NCBI GenBank assembly: GCA_958510825.1
Contig: OY294048.1
Span: 22,337,589 to 22,401,588, forward strand
Source of the DNA: Brachypterus glaber
Taxonomy: Eukaryota > Arthropoda > Insecta > Coleoptera > Kateretidae
Length of the DNA stretch: 64,000 bases
Direction: 5' to 3'
Shown piece after piece: positions 55,178-64,000 of this stretch. The notes beneath the pieces were generated by a model. That model was not told the DNA's origin. It ran no database searches and saw only the letters and a program-made list of their open reading frames with translations. The stretch's first letter is position 1. The number at the start of each line of letters is the position of its first letter. A program made the translations under genes and the position numbers.

Positions 55178-55361
55178 TGTGTTTTTTTATATTTTAACAA
55201 AAAAAGTAAAATTAATCAATTAATTAATTATTATTTTTTGTGATTTTATTTTTATAGAAGATTTTTCCAGACGTTTTGAGAAACAAATTAGGCAAAAAAA
55301 ATAATTTTTAATTTCTATTCCAATACTTTCTTTATGAGAAAGTAACAAAGTCTTTTAAGCC
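55178..55361. other. Transposon 3' spacer
   Basis: AT-rich sequence between the transposase stop and the inner edge of the right TIR; probable 3' UTR. Confidence 0.5.
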
Positions 55362-56070
55362 TTTTTATGTATTTTAGGTAAAATAAAGTTTTTTAGTTAG
55401 TTTTAGTAAAATTAAATGAGTAAACATAGTTTAACTACAGGGTAACTTTATGACCTTTAAATGTACTCTTTATGACCTCTATATAACCTCTTATTTATTT
55501 TTTTAAGATTTTATTGAAAAACTTGATTAAAGATAACATACCCATTAAATATCTGCAAGAAAAGTCTTCTATTTCAAAAAATATTTCAACTTCAGTGTCC
55601 TGTGACCGTAGCTGCAGACCCTAATTAAATTGCATTTTTTTCGAAAAACGACTCGCGTTCCGAGCGAGATCTAAATAGCCCATAAAGGGGAAGTTTTGGG
55701 CTATCCTGCACCGTATTCACTTTTTCTATGTAGCCATGCTTATTCGAGTTTTTTGAATTTAAAAAAGAGCGATTTTTGGCCGAAAATCTACAATAGGGCC
55801 CTCTACCGGTAAAACTATTATTTATTTTATATGGTTTAATTTGTAAAAATAGGGAGAAGTTTGTGTCCAAATATGAAAATTGAATGTCAAATAAATTTTT
55901 TATTTAAGAAAAACGAAATTCGGCTTTTTTCATCCGACCTAACTTCAAATATGCCCATGAACCAAACCAGGAACTAACTAAAAAAAAATAAAATTGGTTT
56001 CGGGGTAAGAAAAGGCGTAGAAAACGAATAGTAGACCGATCGTTCGATTCTATCTCGATTTCGTAGTTAA
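55362..56070 (-). repeat. Right TIR of the 17.8 kb transposon, inner part
   Basis: Inverted copy of 40907-41588 plus 45735-45800, sharing for example GGGCTATCCTGCACCGTATT and ATGTACTCTTTATGACCTCT. It ends at TTAA (56067-56070), the insertion site of the foldback. The remaining outer 80 bp are at 58536-58615. Substantial divergence from the left TIR indicates an old element. Confidence 0.85.
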
Positions 56071-58531
56071 GTGCCTATTAAAAGAATTTTGCTTAAAAAA
56101 CATTTCGCGGAGATTTTTTTAAAAATTTTCATAAAAATTAATTTTTGTTAAACTGCGACTTTTGCGTGGAATAACTTAAAAACCAATTAAGATAGATCAA
56201 AACGATTTTTACCAATAAAAAAATGGATATCTTCTTTATATGCTCTCCATATTTCAAAATATTTTGTTACTGCAATAATGAGCCAAATCCAATTATCTTT
56301 GAAGCCATACTCCTCAAAAACCCTATTTTTTTTTGAAAACTTTCAGGACATATATACTTTCAAATGTGACTACTTTTAATAGCAATAATCGCTATAATAC
56401 CTTTTTTAATATATTTTTTTTATAACTAAAATAATGCTCAAAAATCGATGGTTTTGACGTATTTTAGTGAAATTTCACCTTTTAAATGAACAAATACATA
56501 AATATATATTATTATTATATTATATAATAATATAAAAATAATTATATAGATATACTAAATAATATTCTAACATATTAAAATTAATTGATGTCAATAACAT
56601 ATCAGGCAGAGAGAAATAAAGTTAGTATACAGGATATTCTTTTTCAAATAGGACCGATGATCAACTTCACCTCTCCGATTTTGCTCAAATTTTACATATG
56701 TGGCTAAAATAGTGTTTTATTAAACAAATGCAAATTGATTTTGGCAAAAAAAATTAGCATCCTGCAAGGGATCTAAAAAACTTATATAATTCGGTTTATA
56801 ATTAGCCTATGGCTTTTGTGTTACAAACATTATGAAAAACATTAAATTCCGCTTTGGAAAAGTATGTTTCAATTGTTGTTTTTAAAATCAAGATGGAGGC
56901 CAGATTAACCTAAAATACAATATTTTTTTTAAATTATTGTGGAAAATTATGTTAACGGATCTGTTTTATATTCGAACAGCGTAGTCTCTATTAATAGTAG
57001 TATACTGCCCTGTTTAGGAAAAGAGTCGTATCTAACATTTGTCGCATATCAACGTTTTAACGATGTAATATTTTGAAAACGCCTCTACTTACAAATGTAT
57101 ACCCCCATAAAATATTATCTATACCCCGACATTATTTTTAAAGATACAGCAAAAAATGATTTATATATACTATAACTTTTTATTGCTTTGGGCTAGAAAC
57201 ATAAAATCTTACTTGAAACACTCCCATACTACGAGAAGATAATGTACCTAATTTGAAGTCTTTATCTCATGAGTTATCTTATTTTCTTTCTTTCTTTCTT
57301 ACTTTCAAGTACAAAATTGTAGAGTTTAATATTTCCAACATCTTTTGTTTTTAAGATAACTCATTAAATACTTCAAATTAGGTACAAAAAAATATTGTAT
57401 TTGATGTTAATCTGGGCTTCATCTTAATTTTTAAAAACAATTGAAACATACTTTTTCCAAAGTAGAATTTAATGTTTTTTATAATGTTGGTAACATAAAA
57501 GCCATAGGCTAATTATAAACCGAATTATATAAGTTTTTTAGATCCCTTGCAGGATACTATAAAAAAGTCGAAAAAATGAAGCAGCCTAAGGTCTCAAAAG
57601 ATATTTTTTGCAAAAATCAATTTGCATTTGTTAAATAAAACACTATTTTAGCTACACATGTAACATTTGAGCAAAATCGGAGAGACATACTTTTTCCAAA
57701 GCAGAATTCAATGCTCTTTATAATGTTGGTAACACAAAAGCTATAGGTTAATTAGAAACCGAAGTATATAAGTTTTCTAAATCCTTTGCAGGATGCTAGA
57801 AAAAAGTCGAAAAAATTACCCAGTTTAGGTTTGGACTTTTTTTCGGAAAAATACATTTGCATTTCTATAATAAAACACTATTATCGCCACATTAGCAAAA
57901 CTTGAGCAAAATTGGAGAGGTGAAGCCGAACATTGGTCCTATTTTAAAAAGAATATTCTGTATACTTACTTTATTTCTTTCTGCCTGATATGTTATTGAC
58001 ATAAATTAATAATAATATGTTAAAATATTATTCAGTATATCTATATAATCATTTTTATATTATTATATAATATAATAATAATATATTTATGTATTTTTGC
58101 ATTTTAAAGATGAAATTTCACTAAAATACACCAAAAACATCGATTTTTGAGCATTTTTTAGTTATAAAAAAATATATATCAAAAAAAGGTATTCTAGCGA
58201 TTATTGCTATTAAAATTAATCATATTTGGAAGTATATCCTAAAATTTTCAAAAAAAAATGGGATTTTTGAGGAATATGGTTCAAAGATAATTTGACTTGC
58301 CTCATTATTGCAGTAACAAAATATTTTGAAATATTGAGAGCATATTAAAAAGATATCCATTTTTGTATTGGTTTGGACAAACCGTTTTGATCTATCTCAA
58401 TTGGTTTTTAAGTTATTCCACGCAAAAGTCAAAGTTTAACAAAAATAAATTTTTATGAAAATTTTTAAAAAAATCATATCTCCACGAATTTTTTTTAAGC
58501 AAAATGCTTCTAGTAATTTTCTAATAGGCAC
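56071..58531. mobile_element. Foldback element with TTAA TSD, 2,461 bp
   Basis: Begins GTGCCTATTAAAAGAATTTT and ends …TTTCTAATAGGCAC, flanked by TTAA on both sides (56067-56070 and 58532-58535). The unoccupied site is seen in the left TIR (TTCCTTAACTGCAAAATCGCG, 40903-40923). The element is palindromic along nearly all its length: outer arms to ~56640 and from ~57965, inner arms around TATACAGGATATTC and GAATATTCTGTATA, centre near 57300 with a (TTTC)n loop. The right inner arm holds two tandem copies of a ~265 bp block that is single in the left arm. TTAA duplication is typical of piggyBac and Kolobok elements; no transposase frame is present. Confidence 0.88.
57400..57950 (+). repeat. Tandem ~265 bp duplication in foldback arm
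   Basis: ACATACTTTTTCCAAAG(T/C)AGAATT occurs near 57445 and 57686, each followed by TATAATGTTGGTAACA, CTATAGG or CATAGGC, and GCAGGAT. Only one complementary copy exists in the opposite arm (near 56665-56900). Confidence 0.75.
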
Positions 58532-58535
58532 TTAA

Positions 58536-58615
58536 GGAACAAGTGGCCCAAATTACAGTTAAATCCGTCACTATGGTGCATTCAACTTGGCCTGAATCTG
58601 CGCGGATTGGGTCTT
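58536..58615 (-). repeat. Right TIR of the 17.8 kb transposon, outer part
   Basis: GGAACAAGTGGCCCAAATTA through ATGGTGCATTCAACTTGGCC to GCGGATTGGGTCTT, the inverse of 40827-40906. TTATAT follows at 58616-58621. Confidence 0.88.
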
Positions 58616-58621
58616 TTATAT

Positions 58622-58806
58622 TGGTTTTTATTTTTTTTTTGTTTTTTTTTATAATACCTAGTATAATACCTACATAAGAAGATAATATTCTTAAATAAGT
58701 ATACATCCTAAAATAAAATGAATAAATTTTGGTGATTTTTTTCAAATTGATATAATTTTAATTTAAGGAAAAACACATTCTTGATTTTTTTTCTGGAATG
58801 CTAACA
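58622..58806. other. No gene recognised
   Basis: T/A homopolymer-rich right flank of the large element. Confidence 0.4.
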
Positions 58807-59245
58807 TACAGGGTGTATTTGAAATAGCGTAGGAAATTTTAACATGATACATGATAAAATATGACAAAAAGTTCCTATAAACATATGTCTAAAAATGCGT
58901 CATAAGGGAGCTACGCACCTTTGAAATTGGCTAAAAAAATCGGTTTTTATTTAATAACTCAGGAACCCTTTGAGATATATTAACGAGGTTTTGCACGTGA
59001 ATTAATCCTAATAAGGCCCATCTTTGTATGTCATTTTCACGTACTTTTTAAACCAGGGGTGTGCGAAACGGGGGGGCCTTATCAGTTTTTTGTCCCAAAC
59101 TTTTTTCTGTGTAACTTTTTTGCAATTTTATTTTTGAAATATGATTTCTTAGGTCAAAATACATAAAAAAGGTACTCTTGTTGTAATACTGTAAGATTAA
59201 CCGTTTTCGAGAAAAGTTCATTTGAAGGTGAAATTTCACGGTTTG
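58807..59245 (+). repeat. Dispersed repeat family X, copy 1
   Basis: Starts TACAGGGTGTATTTGAAATA. Diagnostic blocks: CATAAGGGAGCTACG, ACCAGGGGTGTGCGAAAC followed by a G run, TTTTTTGTCCCAAACTTTTT and TTTTCGAGAAAA. Copies 2 and 3 are in the same orientation downstream. No coding capacity. Confidence 0.7.
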
Positions 59246-59867
59246 AGGACGACAATATTTGTACGCTATTTAATTTAATAAATTTTACAGGTTTTATATT
59301 ATAATACTTAATTTAAATTAATTTATATTTCTATTAATATTTTATGTCCTGTCCTTTTGGACAATTATTAATAATAGCTTATTTCAAACTTAGATTAGAT
59401 TACTGATTATGTTTTGATTAATTTTCTAAATGCATTTAGTATTGACCATAGCATAGTCAAAATCTAGATTGATTGAAATTTTCTGCTTACCAGTTTTTAT
59501 TCGAGTTTGAATGTTTAGTTTAGGTCAAATTATGCTAAGTGGAGCACCAAAAATCGAATGTCGTTCTATTTTTTGATGCAAATTGACATTTTATTAGCTC
59601 TTATGTTCAAAATGATTTCCCAGGTTTTGGTCGAAAAAAATAAAACAAAAAAATAATAAGTTGAGTAAATATTTAGTGAATGGTCAAATACAAGGTAAGT
59701 GTCCAACATACGGGGTTTTTGAATAAACAAAAATGTGCTAGATAGAATTTTTTTATTTTTGGTTAAAATCATCCTAACGTCTCATAGAATCAACGGAAAC
59801 AGAAATGGTGTAATTTGAAGTTAATTTAAACCGTCGCACCACCGCACCGTGTAGTGACATACAAGGA
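59246..59867. other. No gene recognised
   Basis: AT-rich. A 68-codon minus frame (59566-59772) lacks any recognisable domain. Confidence 0.4.
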
Positions 59868-59899
59868 CATACGGAACACCTTGTATTACAAGTTGGTTC

Positions 59900-60345
59900 C
59901 TATCATTATATTCAAATTCTGTGAGTATATAGTAGAATTCTAAGAAGAAAAAACACAAAAGTTAGGGTCGATTTTTATTCATAAGGGAGCTACGACACTC
60001 CCAAGGGTACATCTGAAAAGTAGTTTTTATTAAATATCTCTGGAAGCCCATGAACTACAGTAACAATTTTTTGCACATACCTTAACATTGATAAAGGCAA
60101 TCATTTTATGTAATTTTTGTTTGGTATTTTTGACCAGGGACGTGCGAAATCGGGGGGCTATGTCACTTTTTTGCCCCAAACTTTTTATCCGTAAATTTTT
60201 TGATATTTTCTCAACAAAATATTAATCTTTATTTAAAAATACATCAAAAAGGCACTCTTCATGTAACACCGTAGGGCCAACCTTTCTCGAGAAAATTTGA
60301 GTTAAAGAGAAAATGTCACGTTGTGAGTATCCAAAATAGCAACTA
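59900..60345 (+). repeat. Dispersed repeat family X, copy 2
   Basis: Contains CATAAGGGAGCTACGACACT, GACCAGGGACGTGCGAAATC followed by GGGGGG, TTTTTTGCCCCAAACTTTTT and TTTCTCGAGAAAA, all in the order seen in copy 1. It directly abuts the foldback at 60358. Confidence 0.7.
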
Positions 60346-60357
60346 AAAAATGCGCCA

Positions 60358-61267
60358 TATACACGGTGTATTTGAACTATGGTCCGAAAAAAAACAGATC
60401 ATCTTTGTGACCCCAAAAATCGATCCGCACTGAAAATAATAAAAAAAATAAAAATTTAAAAACAATTAACTCAAAATTTTCCACTTTGAACAAGCACTTT
60501 TTTGTATAGGTATGGTTGTGATCTTTCATTCACTTATTAAATTTTAGAAATCACAACACATTAATATTTGTGGAGTGTGACTTTATTTTACTACAAATTC
60601 TCATTAAAATGTTTTAAACTAAAACAAAAACAAGACATCTTGACGACTTTTCTATTGGACTGTTCCAAGTTATCAAGTTTTCAGGGGGAGTACGGCGGTG
60701 TCTACTGACACGAAATCGCCTTAGTAAATTGGTGCATTCAATAAAAACAGCAAAACTATGCTATGGTCAGTTTCGATTGACAGATTTCGCTGGAATAATT
60801 CCTCATCAACGTTTTGAGATAATTAGTTTTGACTGACTATATAACAGTGCGCCATTCTATTTTTGTGGGTATTTGTAAACTCAAGAGGTAATGACAGTTT
60901 TCGATGAGTTTTGCTGTTTTTATTGAAAGCACTAATTTACTAACGTGGTTGCGTGTCAGTACTACTGCCATTTCAGAAAGAATAAGATGTCATGTTATGA
61001 TAAATTCTCTGTTTAAAACATTTTAATGAGAATTAGTATTAAATAAGTCTACAAATATTTATATGTTGTGATTTCTAAATTTAATAAAAAGTGAATAAAA
61101 GAGCAGAGCCATACCTATGTAAAAAAGTACTTTTTCAAGTGAAAAAATTTTTGTAGGTACATTGTTTTTTATTTAATAAATATAATAGTGATTTGAAATA
61201 AAAAAAAGACAGTAAATACTACGATAGGCATTTTTTTTCTGACCCTATTTCAAATACATCGTGTATA
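60358..61267. mobile_element. Foldback/TIR element, 910 bp
   Basis: The left end TATACACGGTGTATTTGAAC and the right end …TTCAAATACATCGTGTATA are inverted. Arms extend ~330 bp, with blocks such as TTAGAAATCACAACA, TCATTAAAATGTTTTAAAC and CAAAACTCATC/GCAAAACTATG around a loop near 60780-60900. No frame. The end resembles the start of family X (TACAGGGTGTATTTGAAAT). Confidence 0.8.
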
Positions 61268-61306
61268 CTCACAAAATTTGAATATAAGGATATGGAATAC
61301 CTTGTA

Positions 61307-61838
61307 TATAGGGTTATTCATGGAAATGACCTATTAAAAGTTTATGGAGAACAGATAATTTTAAAAATCTGAAATTTTCCACTTTGGGGTTTTTGCATAT
61401 CGACACTCCCAAGCAACAAGGACGTAACTCAAGTTAGACCCATTTTGAGTTATACTCATAGGTAAACGCCTTGAAAAAAGACACACCTGGTGGTACTACT
61501 CAGATTTCTCCACAGGCCATTTTAACCAAAATTTTACCTAAAAACACTAAAGTAAAAAATTTTAAACTTGAATATTATCAGAAACAAACAATAAATAAAC
61601 AATAAATACTTATACAGTTAAATAGAGAATTTTATAAGCTTTCAAATGACGTATCGCATGTCTTCCTTTTCCACTTCAATCATTTACCCACCCTTAAATA
61701 ACAAAAAAAAAATATTTTAGAAATTTAGCTGTCGTGAAAAATTACAATATATGAGTTACGGCTTTGTTGCTTGGGGGTATCGATATGACCAACCAGTTAT
61801 TGTCATACTTGTTTGTTTTTTTTAATGGAACCCCTGTA
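61307..61838. mobile_element. TIR element, ~530 bp
   Basis: The inner inverted blocks match well: CATATCGACACTCCCAAGCA (61397) against TTGCTTGGGGGTATCGATAT (61768-61787), with AAGGACGTAACTCAA against ATGAGTTACGGCTTT. Outer ends (TATAGGGTTATTCATGG and AATGGAACCCCTGTACA) are degenerate inverted copies. No coding capacity. Confidence 0.65.
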
Positions 61839-62029
61839 CATTTTAAAATTTTTGAAATCTGCATTAAATTTTCTTTATTGTAATATGCTACAGTTTGTAT
61901 CTATCTAAATAGATAAACACACAAGAACAGAATTATGTCAAAAAGTTGGCCCGAGTAAGCTTAAAATTGGTAAAAAACATTAAGAAAGGTGATTAAGGAT
62001 TAAACAGCTTGTTTCTGTTCCGAAAATGA

Positions 62030-62300
62030 GCCCTAAGGGAACCGAGGTCCTCTGAGCCTCTGGGTTTCAGTGGTAACCTATGAACTACAGAAGCGATATT
62101 TAACATAATAATGTGATTTCCATTAATAAATTTTAATGGAAAAAGCATTATTAATTATAATTGTTAATGGAAATCATCATCATGTAATTTTTATGTAGTA
62201 ATTTTAACAAGGAACGTGCAATATGGCTGAGCGTTGTCCCTTTTTTCCCCTAAAATTTTGTCTGTAGTTTTTTTACACTACGTATTCTAATAAATGGATC
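62030..62300 (+). repeat. Dispersed repeat family X, copy 3 (diverged)
   Basis: CCCTAAGGGAACCGAGG, CCTATGAACTACAGAAGCGA, AACAAGGAACGTGCAATATG and a TTTTTCCCCTAAAATTTTGT block follow the order of copies 1 and 2. It contains an internal AT-rich palindromic insertion near 62120-62180 (GATTTCCATTAATAA and its complement). Confidence 0.5.
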
Positions 62301-63153
62301 CTCTTTAGGAGAAACTAAAAAATTCCTTAAGGCTCATTTCCTTAGATAGATTTTTTTCATTTTGTTTTGAGGTAGAATCACTTTTTAAATTAGGTTTTAC
62401 TATTTCTAAATATTATTTCTAAAACTTATGTCATGAAAATCTTACCTTTTTATAGCAATGTGATGTTTTATACAGTTAACAAGCCTCATGTGTATAATTC
62501 GCTGGTATTGCTTATTTTTAATCAAGTTACAGTCCTTATTAAAACCAATAAATAAACGTTTAATAGATTCTTGTAAGATATAACATTGGAATACGAGATG
62601 ATAGGCAAAATAGGTTACCATAAACGTATGCATCACAGACACCAAAGCAATAAGACTTATAATTAGTTTATGTATATAAATTACTAGAATTGCTAAAGGT
62701 TTAGTAAGATATGTACAGGCTATTTTAACTGTAATGAATTCATCTTCTTCTCCATAATTATATATTAATAAGACAAAAATTGTAAGATAAGTTATTAAAA
62801 TTATTATACAAAATAATATTTTTATCCTAAAAAATTAAGATTAAATAATTCAGTTTTTTTTTTAATTTAGCCAGATACTTTATAGTTAGGAGGCAAACCC
62901 GGGGCTGAACGGGCTAGATAACATTTATGGCGAGGTACTACCATGATTTGGTATAGGTAAATTATTTTACATAAGGATGTATGAAATTTCTTAAAAATGT
63001 AATTTGTGCACGATCCCTAACTCACCATCTATAACAACAATAAATTAAACAAAATTGAATTTTAAAAAAATTTTATGACAGTTTTCACAAGAGGATTCAT
63101 ATTCCCTAAGGACCAGGTTTGCTTGCCAGTTTTACTTTTTTAGTGACGCACCA
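62301..63153. other. No gene recognised
   Basis: A weak inverted similarity (AGGAGGCAAACC near 62889 and GGTTTGCTTGCC near 63117) may mark an old element. A 67-codon minus frame (62442-62645) has no domain. Confidence 0.4.
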
Positions 63154-63155
63154 TA

Positions 63156-63598
63156 TACTGTGTATGTCAAAAAATAAATAAAAAATATATTTTTTTTATT
63201 TATTGTTTTTTTTTGAGGGGCTTAAAAAGTGTTGAAAATAAGAATTTTCGTCAACATTTCTTAAAAAAAAAGTATCGTTTAATGATTAATTTTATGATAA
63301 ATGAACGTAAATTATACTTTTAAACTAATTTTACATTATACCTATAAATGAAATTTAAAAAAAAAATCAAAAAAGTCACTGCTTTTTAAAAAAGATAAAC
63401 ATTGACATTTTTTTTAATTAAAAGTTATATAATCAAAAAGATTATTAACTTTTAAAATAAGGGTTTGGCTTTTTATCAAATATATATATCAAATATATAA
63501 AAAAAAATATTTGGCTTATGTTATTTACGTGTTTTTTCAAGTTTATATCTTAAGCCGTTCAAAAGTTAAAGGGGGAGGTACTTTAGACATGCACTGTA
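63156..63598. mobile_element. MITE with TA target, 443 bp
   Basis: Ends TACTGTGTATGTC and GACATGCACTGTA are inverted and flanked by TA (63154-63155 and 63599-63600). The right ~110 bp is the inverted homologue of 40420-40530. Interior AT-rich, no frame. Confidence 0.8.
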
Positions 63599-63750
63599 TA
63601 ACAACAATAAATACCAAACAAATAATACTATACCAATAGAACGGGTATTAATCTCATTTCGCCCCATACCATTCTGCCCCAATGCATACTACTGTCAAAA
63701 ATAAGTTAAATATATAAATTATAATTTAAAAAATACATTGCTTACTATAA

Positions 63751-63903
63751 TAGGAATTCAATAAAACCTGCAGTGACTCAGTTGCGAATATGTGGTAAAA
63801 GGCGAAGATCATACCAGTTCGGGTGCGACTCGCGTAATTTCATCGAAGCCCTTATAGGAAAGCAGCAGAGGTATGAGTCACTGCAGGTTTTATTGAATTT
63901 CCA
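63751..63903. mobile_element. MITE with 26 bp perfect TIRs, ~150 bp
   Basis: AATTCAATAAAACCTGCAGT…GACTCA (63755-63780) and its exact complement (63874-63899) enclose ~93 bp. GG and CC just outside extend the symmetry. The centre contains a GC-richer segment (GTTCGGGTGCGACTCGCG) without tRNA architecture. Confidence 0.85.
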
Positions 63904-63905
63904 GA

Positions 63906-63955
63906 ATAGGCAGCAAAGTTTTCCCATTTTCCACTGCCGCGCTTAAAATGGGTTT
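63906..63955 (+). repeat. Relative of the 27346 mini-MITE interior
   Basis: AAAGTTTTCCCATTTTCCAC…CGCGCTTAAAATGGGTTTTTAT parallels AAAGCTTTCCCATTTTTCAC…CGCGCCTGAAATTGGTTTTAT at 27366-27411. The rest of this copy continues beyond the window or is lost. Confidence 0.55.
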
Positions 63956-64000
63956 TTATTATGAGATTCACTTTCAGCAACCTTAAAAGTCCCAATATAC

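Noticed and set aside
63800..63870. GC-richer centre of the terminal MITE as a tRNA gene.
   Set aside because: No A/B boxes at correct spacing and no cloverleaf; it is enclosed by perfect 26 bp inverted repeats.

Overview
This is an AT-rich eukaryotic (animal) intergenic window, most likely from an insect with a large, repeat-laden genome. R1-like non-LTR retrotransposons, a gypsy-group LTR element primed by tRNA-Lys, a hAT element and many TA- or TTAA-flanked foldback elements fit an insect; a beetle is my guess, not something the sequence proves. I found no host protein-coding gene and no rRNA, tRNA or CRISPR locus that I would defend. Almost everything recognisable is a transposable element (TE) or a TE nested in another TE.

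Layout. 1-840: array of a ~100 bp unit in alternating orientation. 2029-9300: string of terminal-inverted-repeat (TIR) and foldback elements, including a non-autonomous hAT element (4794-6251) with an 8 bp target duplication. 9577-11905: decayed LINE on the minus strand. 13436-19523: more TIR elements, one with a 6 bp target duplication (13436-14449), a 15 bp tandem array, and three copies of a palindromic CACTGATA family. 21885-27060: three R1-clade LINE fragments in opposing orientations around a TIR element. 27724-39707: a foldback element split by a 10.7 kb Ty3/gypsy-type LTR retrotransposon (28020-38744). Its single gag-pol frame is intact and its 2.1 kb LTRs are almost identical, so the insertion is recent. 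40827-58615: a 17.8 kb DNA transposon. 58622-64000: further repeats and MITEs.

The most interesting object is the 17.8 kb element. It has ~0.8 kb TIRs beginning AAGACCC, a 6 bp target duplication (TTATAT), and a decayed, intron-containing transposase gene of an under-described type. Recognisable pieces are a conserved N-terminal IGTDL region, acidic motifs RDWA, SDNAG and GKDQADRE, a C2H2-like finger and a basic C-terminus. It suffered an internal ~2.3 kb tandem duplication, then one LINE insertion in each duplicate, and a 2.46 kb TTAA-flanked foldback inserted in its right TIR. Because copies exist side by side, the empty target site of each secondary insertion can be read within the same window.

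How parts relate. The LTR element is the only apparently complete coding unit. The LINEs, the 17.8 kb transposase and the R1 fragments are dead by visible stops, frameshifts, deletions or truncation. The many short palindromic elements have no coding capacity and would depend on transposases encoded elsewhere.
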